A DNA stretch of 64,000 nucleotides. Source: Chitinophagaceae bacterium. GTDB taxonomy: Bacteria; Bacteroidota; Bacteroidia; Chitinophagales; Chitinophagaceae. Position numbers and translations under genes: made by a program. The stretch is from positions 310,001-374,000 of the forward strand of contig JAFKGQ010000009.1 of the NCBI GenBank assembly GCA_017307755.1. The letters run 5' to 3'. The notes under the pieces were generated by a model. It ran no database searches, had not been told where the DNA came from, and worked only from the letters and a program-made list of their open reading frames with translations. Shown piece after piece: positions 27,119-35,218 of this stretch (positions are counted from its first letter, which is position 1; each line of letters starts with the position of its first letter).

Positions 27119-27838
27119 TTAAAAATTAAATATGTCTGATTGGATCATGGTTTTTAGCTGAGGGAGGGAGTAGTAGGGCTGGGGAGGTTCTGCCAGGACC
27201 CAGTCGGCCCCCTGTTCGAACTGATAATGAAGGCCTTTGATGGAGGAAGGAGTGTGGGGAGGGATGGTTGTTCCGGCCTTGGTAAGGGTAAAGACGGTGA
27301 GCGGTGTTCCGGGATAGGACTGGTGTATGGTCCGGATGATGGCATGGATGGTAGCGCCGGATGTGAGGATGTCGTCGATGATGAGCCAGTGTTTGGGAGG
27401 ACCTTCGGGCAGGGTGGCTGTATAGACGGGGTCGATGGAGTAAAGACCCTGCAATTCTTCTTTCCGCCGGGGTTTGCCAAAGATTTTGACGGGCCGGTGG
27501 GGGCGGGCTTTTTGCAGGAGGCGGGGATGATACTGATAATAGAACCGGGCTGCCAGCCGTCTGCCCAGGAGGTCGAGTGCGCCGGGGGTGTCAGAGATGG
27601 TAGTTTCGTTGTGATGCAGGGCGCGGATGAGCGTAGCGCCGGGAGGGACGGGCATTGCTGTCAGCATTTCCAGGGCGCAGTCGATCCACCCTTCGAGGTC
27701 AGGCTGCCGGCAGCGTTTGAATTTCAGGAGGCTGTGTGATAGAGTATCTCTTCCGGCCGACCGAGGCAGGTAGTGGCACAGATAGTAGTGCGGATAAGTT
27801 TCATTATTATAGGATAGGTAGGTTTGGTGGAGAGGCAT
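27119..27838 (-). CDS. ComF-like phosphoribosyltransferase
   Basis: A 239-residue cytoplasmic protein. The PRPP-binding loop LIIDDILTSGAT (residues 152-163) is the type I phosphoribosyltransferase signature with its two acidic residues. A second conserved block is RRLAARFYY. It lacks the Cys-rich zinc finger found at the N-terminus of classical ComF, so it is a ComF-like member of unknown substrate; such proteins are linked to DNA uptake or nucleotide salvage in other bacteria. It stands alone: its transcript would be separated from susC by 147 bp, and the next gene upstream is divergent. A perfect hairpin lies 46 bp before its start. Confidence 0.7.
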   Translation of the reverse strand: MPLHQTYLSYNNETYPHYYLCHYLPRSAGRDTLSHSLLKFKRCRQPDLEGWIDCALEMLTAMPVPPGATLIRALHHNETTISDTPGALDLLGRRLAARFYYQYHPRLLQKARPHRPVKIFGKPRRKEELQGLYSIDPVYTATLPEGPPKHWLIIDDILTSGATIHAIIRTIHQSYPGTPLTVFTLTKAGTTIPPHTPSSIKGLHYQFEQGADWVLAEPPQPYYSLPQLKTMIQSDIFNF

Positions 27839-28164
27839 AATGATTGAAATTAGGTTTTTGAGAGGATTATTTAAGATGTTTTTCCGGACCTGACGGTCCG
27901 GGGTTTGGTTAGAGGCTAAACTATTGGCCTTCGGCCGTCCTCGCTGTGCTCGGACTTTTAGACTTTCTCTATATTTCCTTTCGGCTTAGTAAAAAATTTT
28001 TAACCTCCATCATTAGTGGTTGGAAAAGGATGGAAGAAACAGACAGAAAATTTAGAAATGGATCAGGTATTATCCAAACGGGATATTATAAAAATTTTGC
28101 AGATATATAATATAAGATATAATATTACCCGGCATACCATTTTCCGTAGACCTTAATTTTTCCT
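27839..28164. other. Gene-free region with stem-loops between a phosphoribosyltransferase gene and a sigma factor gene
   Basis: No coding sequence is seen in these 326 bp, which lie between two divergent genes. Three potential hairpins are packed in 72 bp: a perfect 7-bp stem CCGGACC-TGAC-GGTCCGG (27884-27901), GGCC-TTC-GGCC (27926-27936), and GTCC...GGAC (27937-27955). None has a T-run in the right place for a terminator on either strand. The remainder near 28060-28160 is AT-rich and probably holds the sigma-factor promoter, but no clear TAnnTTTG box was found. Confidence 0.4.
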
Positions 28165-28713
28165 ATGTCTGTAGAAAACGCTGCTGAGATTGTGTCCGAT
28201 CTAAAAAAGGGCAGTACCAGGGCTTTGCATGCCCTTCACGATCTTTATTACCCTGCTCTCCGCAGTTTTGCCATGAGTCTCGTAGGGGACAGTCCCGCGG
28301 GAGAAGATATTGTCGCGGAAGTATTTGTCATTCTCTGGAAAAAGCACAAGGATTTCGAAACCATTCAGAATATCAAGGCCTTTTTGTACATCAGCACCCG
28401 CAATGCCTGCATTAACTACATAAAGAAGCAGCAGCGGGACACGGTGATGAAAAGTGCGCTTACGGAATATCTTTCTGCCGACCATGAGGAGTTTGCGCTC
28501 AATGAGATGATACGGGCGGAGGTGATGCAGCAGATCTATGAGGCTATCGAGGCGTTGCCTGCCCAGTGTAGAAAGGTTTTTAAGATGTGTTATGTGGAAG
28601 GGTTGAGCAATACGGAGGTAGCCGAGCGGTTCTCCATCTCCGTGAATACGGTGAAGAACCATAAGGTGAAGGCGTTGGGGCTGTTAAGGTTCAAATTTTT
28701 GGGTTGTACATGA
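28165..28713 (+). CDS. ECF-type RNA polymerase sigma factor
   Basis: A 182-residue sigma-70-family factor of the extracytoplasmic-function group. Region 2 spans about residues 20-90 (AGEDIVAEVFVILWKKHKDF) and region 4 about 125-178 (LPAQCRKVFKMCYVEGLSNTEVAERFSISVNTVKNHKVKAL, given here only as the helix-turn-helix stretch). It redirects RNA polymerase to a small regulon. In Bacteroidota such genes usually precede a FecR-type anti-sigma factor and a SusC/D pair. Here no anti-sigma gene follows on the same strand, and the SusC/D pair lies on the opposite strand 1.2 kb away, so control must come from elsewhere. Confidence 0.9.
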   Translation: MSVENAAEIVSDLKKGSTRALHALHDLYYPALRSFAMSLVGDSPAGEDIVAEVFVILWKKHKDFETIQNIKAFLYISTRNACINYIKKQQRDTVMKSALTEYLSADHEEFALNEMIRAEVMQQIYEAIEALPAQCRKVFKMCYVEGLSNTEVAERFSISVNTVKNHKVKALGLLRFKFLGCT

Positions 28714-28839
28714 ACCCGACGGCAGAATTGTAAATTATTTGCCTTTTGATCTCGGGTAGCTCCATGTGGATAATTTTTATCTTGTCCCTTATCAGTTACA
28801 AATATCCCATCGTTTCTAATTCCAACCTCCCTGATTATT

Positions 28840-28977
28840 TACCAGGGCTTTGACAAAAAGACCCTGCAACGCTTTAAAGATCTGGAACACCTGGAGGAGG
28901 ATAAGAAAAAAACTTTGTTCGACCTTATTGACACCTATATCCGGGATGCAAAAGCCTGTAAGGCCTATGCTCATTAA
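28840..28977 (+). pseudogene. Remnant of an XRE-family regulator (C-terminal end only)
   Basis: The frame ending at the stop at 28977 reads QRFKDLEHLEEDKKKTLFDL followed by IDTYIRDAKACKAYAH. This is the characteristic tail of short helix-turn-helix XRE regulators common in this phylum. The N-terminal DNA-binding domain and a start codon are missing: upstream sequence gives no helix-turn-helix. It is therefore a degraded copy, lying just before a damaged toxin-antitoxin locus. The left limit is approximate. Confidence 0.55.
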
Positions 28978-28981
28978 TGAC

Positions 28982-28989
28982 TAAATTTG
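28982..28989 (+). promoter_or_regulatory. Candidate -7 element for the antitoxin gene
   Basis: TAAATTTG fits TAnnTTTG exactly and ends 6 nt before the ATG at 28996. No -33 TTTG was seen at the expected spacing. Confidence 0.35.
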
Positions 28990-28995
28990 ACAACT

Positions 28996-29196
28996 ATGCC
29001 TGCTACTACTTTTATAACAGACGGAAAAGGGAAAAAAATATCTGCTGTGCTTCCCATCAAACAGTATCAACAATGGCTCGACGAGTTGGAAGAACTTGAA
29101 GACATCCGCGCCTACGATAAAGCCAAAGCAAAAAAAGAAAAACCCATCCCCCTCCGCGATGCCATCCAACAACGACGCAAAAAGCAAAAAGCCTGA
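28996..29196 (+). CDS. Small antitoxin-like protein
   Basis: A 66-residue protein from the ATG at 28996; an in-frame TTG nine bases upstream is less likely. It begins TTFITDGKGKKISAVLPIKQ and has an acidic helix (DELEELEDIRAYDKAKAKK), which is the layout of RelB/YefM-type antitoxins: an N-terminal dimer/DNA-binding strand and a C-terminal helix that wraps the toxin. The following toxin frame begins inside this gene (38-bp overlap), the normal arrangement for such pairs. The toxin is broken, so this antitoxin is probably an orphan relic, though its own frame is intact. Confidence 0.6.
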   Translation: MPATTFITDGKGKKISAVLPIKQYQQWLDELEELEDIRAYDKAKAKKEKPIPLRDAIQQRRKKQKA

Positions 29197-29431
29197 GTAT
29201 ACCGTTCTCATCCTGCCTTCTGCGCAAAAACAGCTTAACAAGCTGCCAAACGCCATTGCCACCCGCATCGAAGATAAAATGATGGAACTGGGGCACGACC
29301 CCAGGCCTGCCGGCTGCAAGAAGCTAAAAGGACGCGATGCCTGGCGCATCCATCTTACTTACAACCCAATACAGAACTTGACAAGAAATAATAAACTGCT
29401 TTCATTTTTTATGATTTTTGGTCAATACTAA
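29159..29431 (+). pseudogene. RelE/ParE-type toxin, 3' end replaced
   Basis: From the ATG at 29159 the first 64 residues are a normal RelE/ParE toxin start (YTVLILPSAQKQLNKLPNAI, then LKGRDAWRI). In this family the chain continues with a conserved GDYRVIYEI-like strand and ends with GHRREVY. Here, after WRI (base 29350), the frame runs into unrelated AT-rich sequence and stops at 29431. The core strands and catalytic residues of the second half are missing, so the toxin should be inactive. The break coincides with the start of a region of different base composition. Confidence 0.65.
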
Positions 29432-29489
29432 AATTTGATAAATGATATATTGGACATCATTGTGATGCTGATAATCATAGTCAGCCTTG

Positions 29490-30416
29490 TTACTTAACAA
29501 AAACAGCAGTAGCATTAGCGGTTTTGGCGCCGTCAGTAAGGGCGGTAGCCACGCCGTTTTTCCATACTTTGGCTATAGCATGTGTTTCATTTTCATATCC
29601 GGCAGCATACACATCTGTGCCGGAAACAAAAACAGCAGTAACCATAGAATGTTTAGTTCCGTCAGTAACGGCGGTAGCCACACCGTTTTTCCATATCTTG
29701 GCTACGCGAACATTCGCTGTATTAAGTTCGCAACCTGCCACATACACATCGGATCCTGCTACATAAACAGAGGTGGCTTGTGCATCGTTGGCTCCATTCG
29801 TAAGGGCGGTGGCTACTCCATTTTTCCATATTTTGGCTACCTGTATCTCGCCAGACCCGGTACTTTGTATATATTCTGAACCTGCCACATATACATCAGA
29901 GCCTGCTGCATAAATGGAAGCGGCTTGTGCATCGTAGATTCCATCCGTAAGGGCGGTAGCCGCGCCGTTTTTCCATACTTTGGCTACTCTGCGGTTAACA
30001 CTACTGTTAGTAACCGGTTTGTACTCAAACCCGGCAGCATACACATCTGTGCCGGAAACAAAAACAGCAAGAGCCATAGCATTGTTAGTTCCATCGGTAA
30101 GGGCAGTAGCCACACCGTTTTTCCAAGTCTTCGCTACAGGAACATTAGCTGCATTAAGCTCATAACCTGCAACATACACATCGGAGCCTGCCACATAAAC
30201 AGAGGTGGCTTGTGCTTCGTTGGTTCCATTGGTAAGGGCGGTAGCCACACTGTTTTTCCATATTTTGGCTGTGGAAATATTTGTCCCACTGATTTCATAG
30301 CCAACCACATATACATCTTTTGCGCCGGTGGAAGCGGTAACCTGGTCATCCTTTTTACTACAGGATGCCATGATTGCTAATAAAAATAATGCGGGTAATA
30401 GCCTAAATTTTTTCAT
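29490..30416 (-). CDS. Surface lipoprotein of six ~45-residue repeats
   Basis: A 308-residue lipoprotein with Cys19 (LLAIMASCSKKDD). The Lys-Lys-Asp-Asp directly after the Cys resembles the Bacteroidota signal for export to the outside of the cell. The rest is six repeats of about 41-50 residues, each with the pattern DVYVAGxE...VAKxWKNGVATALTDG and then AxAxxVFVSGT. Six similar all-beta units of this size suggest a six-bladed beta-propeller. The family is not one I recognise by name. Codon use is more AT-rich than in the surrounding chromosome. It is the last gene of a minus-strand run behind 30450-31088 and 31182-31817. Confidence 0.7.
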   Translation of the reverse strand: MKKFRLLPALFLLAIMASCSKKDDQVTASTGAKDVYVVGYEISGTNISTAKIWKNSVATALTNGTNEAQATSVYVAGSDVYVAGYELNAANVPVAKTWKNGVATALTDGTNNAMALAVFVSGTDVYAAGFEYKPVTNSSVNRRVAKVWKNGAATALTDGIYDAQAASIYAAGSDVYVAGSEYIQSTGSGEIQVAKIWKNGVATALTNGANDAQATSVYVAGSDVYVAGCELNTANVRVAKIWKNGVATAVTDGTKHSMVTAVFVSGTDVYAAGYENETHAIAKVWKNGVATALTDGAKTANATAVFVK

Positions 30417-30449
30417 TGTTTTAAAATCATTTTTTGGTTTTCATTCATT

Positions 30450-31088
30450 TTAAGGAACCTTTGGCGTGAAAAATGGGTAAGCTTCTATGCCTATCGTAAA
30501 ATACCCAACCGGATTGTCTACCGCAGAATTTGCGGCATCCGTTTTACTTAACAGATAAACGCAGTATCGAAGATTATTTATTCCCTTACTTGTTAAAGTG
30601 CCGCTGACCACATAAAGGAAGGTGGCGGACGAACCATATACTGACATATAGGTAGCAGGCGAAAAAATCGTAAAATTATTTCCGGAGCCTGAAATGTAGG
30701 CTGTTGAAAGTGCCCCACCTGTAATGGTGGCATCTACTGCGTCCCTGAACTGGAGGCTAATCGTATTATTGGCAGTATCCTGCGCAGAAGCATTATAAAC
30801 AACAGGGTCGCCAAATTTTTCCACATCATTAATATTCTTCCCTCCGGCGTAGATGGTGCTATCAGATTTCATAGCATAATTCCCATTCACTATGGGTGGT
30901 TTGCTGCCCGGGTAAATCGTCATGCCGGCTTTTTTTAAGCTATCCATCAAAGCCGCCGAAACAACTTTAGAAACTGCTGCCGGAAAATCTCCAGGTGCGC
31001 CATTGTTGGTTACAGTGTCCTTTTTACAGCCTGTAAATAAGGCTATCCCTGCAAAGAAAATAATTGGCAAACTTCTTAATACTTTCAT
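30450..31088 (-). CDS. Lipoprotein of unknown function
   Basis: A 212-residue protein with a lipoprotein signal (Cys21 in ALFTGCKKD), also with Lys-Asp just after the Cys. After a short helical stretch (residues about 38-60) the chain is beta-rich with many Ser/Thr/Gly residues (TIYAGGKNINDVEKFGDPVV, FTIFSPATYMSVYGSS). I recognise no catalytic motif or named family. It lies 33 bp upstream of the repeat lipoprotein on the same strand and shares its AT-rich codon use, so the two are probably co-expressed. Confidence 0.6.
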   Translation of the reverse strand: MKVLRSLPIIFFAGIALFTGCKKDTVTNNGAPGDFPAAVSKVVSAALMDSLKKAGMTIYPGSKPPIVNGNYAMKSDSTIYAGGKNINDVEKFGDPVVYNASAQDTANNTISLQFRDAVDATITGGALSTAYISGSGNNFTIFSPATYMSVYGSSATFLYVVSGTLTSKGINNLRYCVYLLSKTDAANSAVDNPVGYFTIGIEAYPFFTPKVP

Positions 31089-31181
31089 GATTTGTTATAA
31101 TATCTGTGTGATCAAATGGACTTATTTTATTGCATGGCTTTAATAATAAATGCGGTTTTCTTGTGTGTTATCTGTGCCGGA

Positions 31182-31817
31182 TTATAATTTACCTTTTGCA
31201 ACATGTTTCGATAACTTGTAGGTAAGCCCAACGCTTAATACCCTCGATTTGATATGATCATTGTCCTGTAGAGCGATTTTATTAATATCGGTGAGGCCAC
31301 GCATATAGCGTGCACTAATACCAAAGCCTTGTAACGATCCTTTAAAATCATAACCCAGCCCCAGTCCGGCGCTAATATCTGTACCCTTGTAATATTTTTT
31401 GGCATCTATGCTTGGGTCACTATTATTCTGTTCTTTGGCCGAAAGCAAAAAGCCAAACTGCGGGCCTGCCTCTATGTAACCGCCAAAGCCAAATCTATAT
31501 TGAGCTAAAAACGGGATGGTAAGAAAGGCGTGCCTGACATGATAAACATCGCCACTACTAAGGTCTTTATAATTAGCGCCTTCACCGGAGTAATTTATAC
31601 CAAGCTGTAAACCAAATGAATTATTCAGGTTGTATTGCCCAAAGATTCCCAAATAAGGCCTTGCCAGGAATACGTGGTAAAGGCCATTTGCCGGCTCTGT
31701 AGCAAAGTTGGCTCCCGCCCTGGCGCCAACTGAAAGTTGCGCACGGACAGCTAAGGTTGAAAATACAGCGATGCTAATGATTGAAGTAATAATTGCGGTT
31801 TTGATTAATCTTTTCAT
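31182..31817 (-). CDS. Small outer-membrane beta-barrel protein (PorT-like)
   Basis: A 211-residue exported protein with a signal peptide ending near VRAQ. It begins LSVGARAGANFATEP and continues with alternating strands (FGQYNLNNSFGLQLGINYSG, IPFLAQYRFGFGGYIEAGPQ, LGLGYDFKGSLQGFGISARY), the typical pattern of 8-stranded barrels of the porin/PorT-like group. The cargo is unknown. It is the first gene of the minus-strand lipoprotein run and is divergent from the two-component system, so it may be a target of that system. The start at 31817 gives the only good signal peptide. Confidence 0.7.
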   Translation of the reverse strand: MKRLIKTAIITSIISIAVFSTLAVRAQLSVGARAGANFATEPANGLYHVFLARPYLGIFGQYNLNNSFGLQLGINYSGEGANYKDLSSGDVYHVRHAFLTIPFLAQYRFGFGGYIEAGPQFGFLLSAKEQNNSDPSIDAKKYYKGTDISAGLGLGYDFKGSLQGFGISARYMRGLTDINKIALQDNDHIKSRVLSVGLTYKLSKHVAKGKL

Positions 31818-31835
31818 AATTACTGTGACTTGAGT

Positions 31836-31921
31836 TTATTGTTGCTGCTTATAAAATGATGAATAACGCCCACAAAAGTGATGCGCAAAAAAGGCATCAA
31901 CAATAACACATTTGCGTTATT
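31836..31921. promoter_or_regulatory. Two interleaved inverted repeats between the barrel gene and the sensor kinase gene
   Basis: TTATTGTTG (31836-31844) is inverted at 31898-31906 (CAACAATAA), and AATAACGC (31862-31869) is inverted at 31914-31921 (GCGTTATT). Both pairs lie in the 176-bp divergent gap between the membrane-protein operon and the two-component genes. They could be binding sites for the response regulator encoded next door. The evidence is pattern and position only. Confidence 0.35.
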
Positions 31922-31993
31922 TTCTTCAGAGGAGCAATGAAAGATATTTGCACCAATAAATATTTATCATATCTTTTAGCCTAATTACACGCT

Positions 31994-33967
31994 ATGTTGC
32001 GCAAATATTTTGTCGTCGGCTTGATATTGGTTTTTTATAATGTATGCCAGGGGCAAACCACAAAGATTGACAGCCTTAAAAGACTGGTTAGTCTGGCAAA
32101 GAACAACGATGAGAAGCTGGCCCAATTGCAAAAATTATGCAGGCAGGGGAAATCCATGCCGGGCGATAGTTTAAAAAAATACGCCAATCTATCCTTGCAA
32201 CTAAGCCTGCAACAAAAAGACCCAACCAAAATTTGGGAAGCAAAATTTATATGTGTCCGATCCCTTATACAACGTGCAAAAAAAGATTCCGCGTTGCTTT
32301 TGTGTAATGACATTATTAACACAATGACTGCTCTTGATAAAAACTACGAACTGTACCATCAGGTTGTTGAAAACAAAATCATTTGCTTAGAGAACCAAAA
32401 AAAGCTAAAGGAAGCCATGACCCTGGCTTATGAATTGATTAAGAGCGGCGAAAAATATAAAGACTTAAATGCGCAGGTTCAAGCATACAACCTTCTTACG
32501 TTTATTATTGGCGATGAAGACCTAAACGATATTTCAAAGAAACAGGATGCCTACAAACAGATTATTGGGTTGTATAGAAAGGCATTGTCTGTAACACCAG
32601 ACAGTAACTTTTATAAAGAAAACTGGGATTTTATTTATTTAAACCTTGGAACCACCTATGAGCAATTACCCAAGCCCAATTTGGATTCTGCAATGTTTTA
32701 TGTGGATATTGCCTATCGGTATTCTAAAGAAAGTAACAGGATAAGGACAATGGCCGCCTGCCTTGAAGAAAAAGGCTTCATCTATAGCAGGCTAAACAAA
32801 TATGATTCTTCGGAATATTTTTTTAATCAGGGAATTGCATTGGAACAGCAAATTGGCGACCCTGATCGCACACACGATGCTTTTGTCAGCATTGTACAAA
32901 TATATCGGGATAAAAAAGATTTTAAAAGAGCCCTGGCATACGATGAAATGGAGAAAAACCTGCTTATAAAAAACCACATGCCTTTATCAACGGTTATTTA
33001 CCAGCAATTTGCCGAAGATTATAAAAGTCTGGGAAATTACAAAGCCTGGGGACAAGTGCTTGATACCGTTATTGCCATCAAAGACTCTCTTTATCAACAA
33101 AATTATTCCCAGTCGTTTGCCGAAATGCAAACCAAATATGAAACCCAGAAAAAAGAAACCACCATCATTAAACAACAATACGAACTTACAAAACGAAACT
33201 ATTTGTTATGCGGCACCATCGGGCTGGCGTTGCTAAGCCTCGTGGTCGCCCGCATAATTTTTGTACAATACAACAGAAAGCAACAGCTACAGCTACAATT
33301 GATACATGCCGAGGAGCAGCATCAATTAAACCAAGCCATTGCCGCCGCCAAAGAAGCCGAGCGCAAACGCATAGCCGCCGACCTGCACGATAATATTGGC
33401 GCACGGCTTAGCTATATTAGCAGCAATATCAATTTTGTACTGGATGCACCGCAAAAAATGAGTGAAACTGATGAGAAACATTTCCTTGGCATGGTGAACG
33501 ATACGGCTAAAACAGCCATCATAGACCTGCGGGAAACCATTTGGGCGTTAAACAAGGACAGCGTTACTTTTTTGGAATTTGCCGACAAGTTGAAGATGTA
33601 CCTGAACCACCATTTGAACAACCAACAGGTGGTGCAATTGCATATAAATGAAAATATAACAGGAAATATGCGGTTGTCCTCGGCCGAGGCTATTCATATC
33701 TTCCGCATTATGCAGGAAGCAGCAGGCAATTCTGTAAAACATGCGGCAGCTTCCTCTTTGCAACTTTCCATAAACGCTACAGAAAAAAATTACGCCCTTC
33801 GGCTTGGCGACAATGGAAAAGGCTTTGACATAAATGCCACTTACAACAATCATTATGGCCTTGAAAATATGCAAAAAAGAGCAGCAGAGATAGGTGCAAA
33901 TTTGCAGATAGAAAGCATATCAAACGAAGGAACAAGCATTGTGTTGAAAAAAGAAATGAAGGCTTAA
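31994..33967 (+). CDS. TPR-containing sensor histidine kinase (HisKA_3 type)
   Basis: A 657-residue membrane sensor. A signal peptide (ending VCQGQ) leads into a periplasmic helical region of TPR-like repeats (residues about 25-385). A membrane helix follows at about 400-422, then a coiled coil. The dimerisation domain carries the phospho-accepting His at about residue 465 (RKRIAADLHDNIGARLSYI). The ATPase domain shows the N box (IMQEAAGNSVKHA), the G1 box (GDNGKGFD) and GLENMQKRAAEIGANL. HisKA_3 kinases pair with NarL-type regulators, and one follows 18 bp downstream. Base composition is AT-rich relative to the flanks. The ligand is unknown. Confidence 0.9.
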   Translation: MLRKYFVVGLILVFYNVCQGQTTKIDSLKRLVSLAKNNDEKLAQLQKLCRQGKSMPGDSLKKYANLSLQLSLQQKDPTKIWEAKFICVRSLIQRAKKDSALLLCNDIINTMTALDKNYELYHQVVENKIICLENQKKLKEAMTLAYELIKSGEKYKDLNAQVQAYNLLTFIIGDEDLNDISKKQDAYKQIIGLYRKALSVTPDSNFYKENWDFIYLNLGTTYEQLPKPNLDSAMFYVDIAYRYSKESNRIRTMAACLEEKGFIYSRLNKYDSSEYFFNQGIALEQQIGDPDRTHDAFVSIVQIYRDKKDFKRALAYDEMEKNLLIKNHMPLSTVIYQQFAEDYKSLGNYKAWGQVLDTVIAIKDSLYQQNYSQSFAEMQTKYETQKKETTIIKQQYELTKRNYLLCGTIGLALLSLVVARIIFVQYNRKQQLQLQLIHAEEQHQLNQAIAAAKEAERKRIAADLHDNIGARLSYISSNINFVLDAPQKMSETDEKHFLGMVNDTAKTAIIDLRETIWALNKDSVTFLEFADKLKMYLNHHLNNQQVVQLHINENITGNMRLSSAEAIHIFRIMQEAAGNSVKHAAASSLQLSINATEKNYALRLGDNGKGFDINATYNNHYGLENMQKRAAEIGANLQIESISNEGTSIVLKKEMKA

Positions 33968-33985
33968 TGTATAAATAAATCCATT

Positions 33986-34669
33986 ATGAAAATTGCAGTA
34001 GCTATTGTAGATGACAACACGCAGGTGCGCCGTACATTATCGGAACAAATAAAATATTCCGATGAAATGGAAATAACGCTTATGGCCAAAAATGGCGTTC
34101 ACTTTCTGGAACAGATAAAGGAGCTGCCTCACAGCCACCAACCCAAAGTAGTGCTGATGGATATAGAGATGCCGGAAATGAATGGCATACAAACCGTTGC
34201 ATTCGCCAAACAGCTTTATCCCGAAATGAATTTTTTGATGCTCACCGTTTTTGATGATGATGAAAAAATATTTGAAGCCATAAAAGCCGGAGCCAGCGGG
34301 TATTTATTAAAAGAGGAGAAGGCGGGTACTATTATTGAATACATACAGCAATTGGTAGAAATGGGGGGTGCTCCTATGAGCCCGGCCATAGCTCGAAAAT
34401 CTTTACAGTTATTGTCAAAGGCATCGTTGCAGGAAGCTGATGACAGTGCAGCTTCCATAAATATTAAAGAATATCTATCTGAAAGAGAAGCAGATGTATT
34501 GAAATTAATGATAGAAGGAAAAAGTTATAAAGGTATAGCCGCTTCGTTGTTCCTAAGCACACATACTATCCGAAAACATATTGCCAACATTTACCATAAG
34601 CTGCATGCAAATTCCAAGGCGCAAGTAATCAACATTGCACATAAACAAAAATGGTTTCCAGGCGAGTAA
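33986..34669 (+). CDS. NarL/LuxR-type response regulator
   Basis: A 227-residue transcription factor. The receiver domain has the acidic pair (VDDN, residues 8-11), the phosphorylated Asp59 in VVLMDIEMPEMNG, and the Lys in YLLKEEKAG. The C-terminal LuxR helix-turn-helix (LSEREADVLKLMIEGKSYKG, then TIRKHIANIYHKLHANSK) binds DNA. It is the cognate partner of the kinase directly upstream. A small Cys-rich reading frame follows 16 bp downstream. Confidence 0.92.
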   Translation: MKIAVAIVDDNTQVRRTLSEQIKYSDEMEITLMAKNGVHFLEQIKELPHSHQPKVVLMDIEMPEMNGIQTVAFAKQLYPEMNFLMLTVFDDDEKIFEAIKAGASGYLLKEEKAGTIIEYIQQLVEMGGAPMSPAIARKSLQLLSKASLQEADDSAASINIKEYLSEREADVLKLMIEGKSYKGIAASLFLSTHTIRKHIANIYHKLHANSKAQVINIAHKQKWFPGE

Positions 34670-35038
34670 GTACACCCCTCTATAAATGTTGAATACAGTT
34701 ACCAAAGTTCATTGTTATTTCTGTTGCCAATATCGGCGCACCAGTTGCAAGTGCCACAAGGAAATCCAACTCGAAACGTTATTTGCAGCACCTGAATTGA
34801 ATTTAAACAAGAAGGATTGGGTATTGCAGGACACTGCGTTACCGGCAACGATTTCCCACCTCGTAAACGACTCATTGTAAGCTGTTCTTAGCTTTTCTGA
34901 CTTTTTTTTTGAAAAAACTACAAACTCTACAATATTCATTTTTTCAATGCAATAAGCGGCGAGGAAGCGAAGCACAATATTATAAAGGCCAGGACCCCCA
35001 GCAGGAAGAAAAGCAAACATTTCAGCATGACACGTCTT

Positions 35039-35078
35039 TCGTACAATAACTATACGGTGATCGTATTGTTATGTACGA
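35039..35078. repeat. Imperfect long inverted repeat
   Basis: TCGTACAATAACTATAC (35039-35055) pairs with GTATTGTTATGTACGA (35063-35078) around a GGTGATC loop, with one bulged base and one mismatch. It is too AT-rich and lacks a T-run to be a terminator; it could be an operator or the end of a mobile or decayed element. Confidence 0.4.
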
Positions 35079-35218
35079 CGAACCGCGATCCGTGCAAATA
35101 AAAGAATGGCGAAAGGAAGCATAAGGGAAATGCTTAAAAGTATTTTATCGTCGTCACAATTATTTCTTTATTAATTCCGTTTATACCCTGGTTTTTCATA
35201 GGATATTGGATTTTATAC

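Noticed and set aside
28702..28718. GGGTT...AACCC stem at the end of the sigma factor gene as a terminator
   Set aside because: Only 5 bp, overlapping the stop codon, and without a T-run.
29490..30416. Regularly spaced DNA repeats considered as a CRISPR array
   Set aside because: The repeats are in frame, of variable length and encode a repeating protein; no short identical repeats with unique spacers.
34715..35020. 101-codon minus-strand frame right of the response regulator
   Set aside because: AT-rich, without motif or signal peptide, and overlapped by another frame; treated as non-coding.
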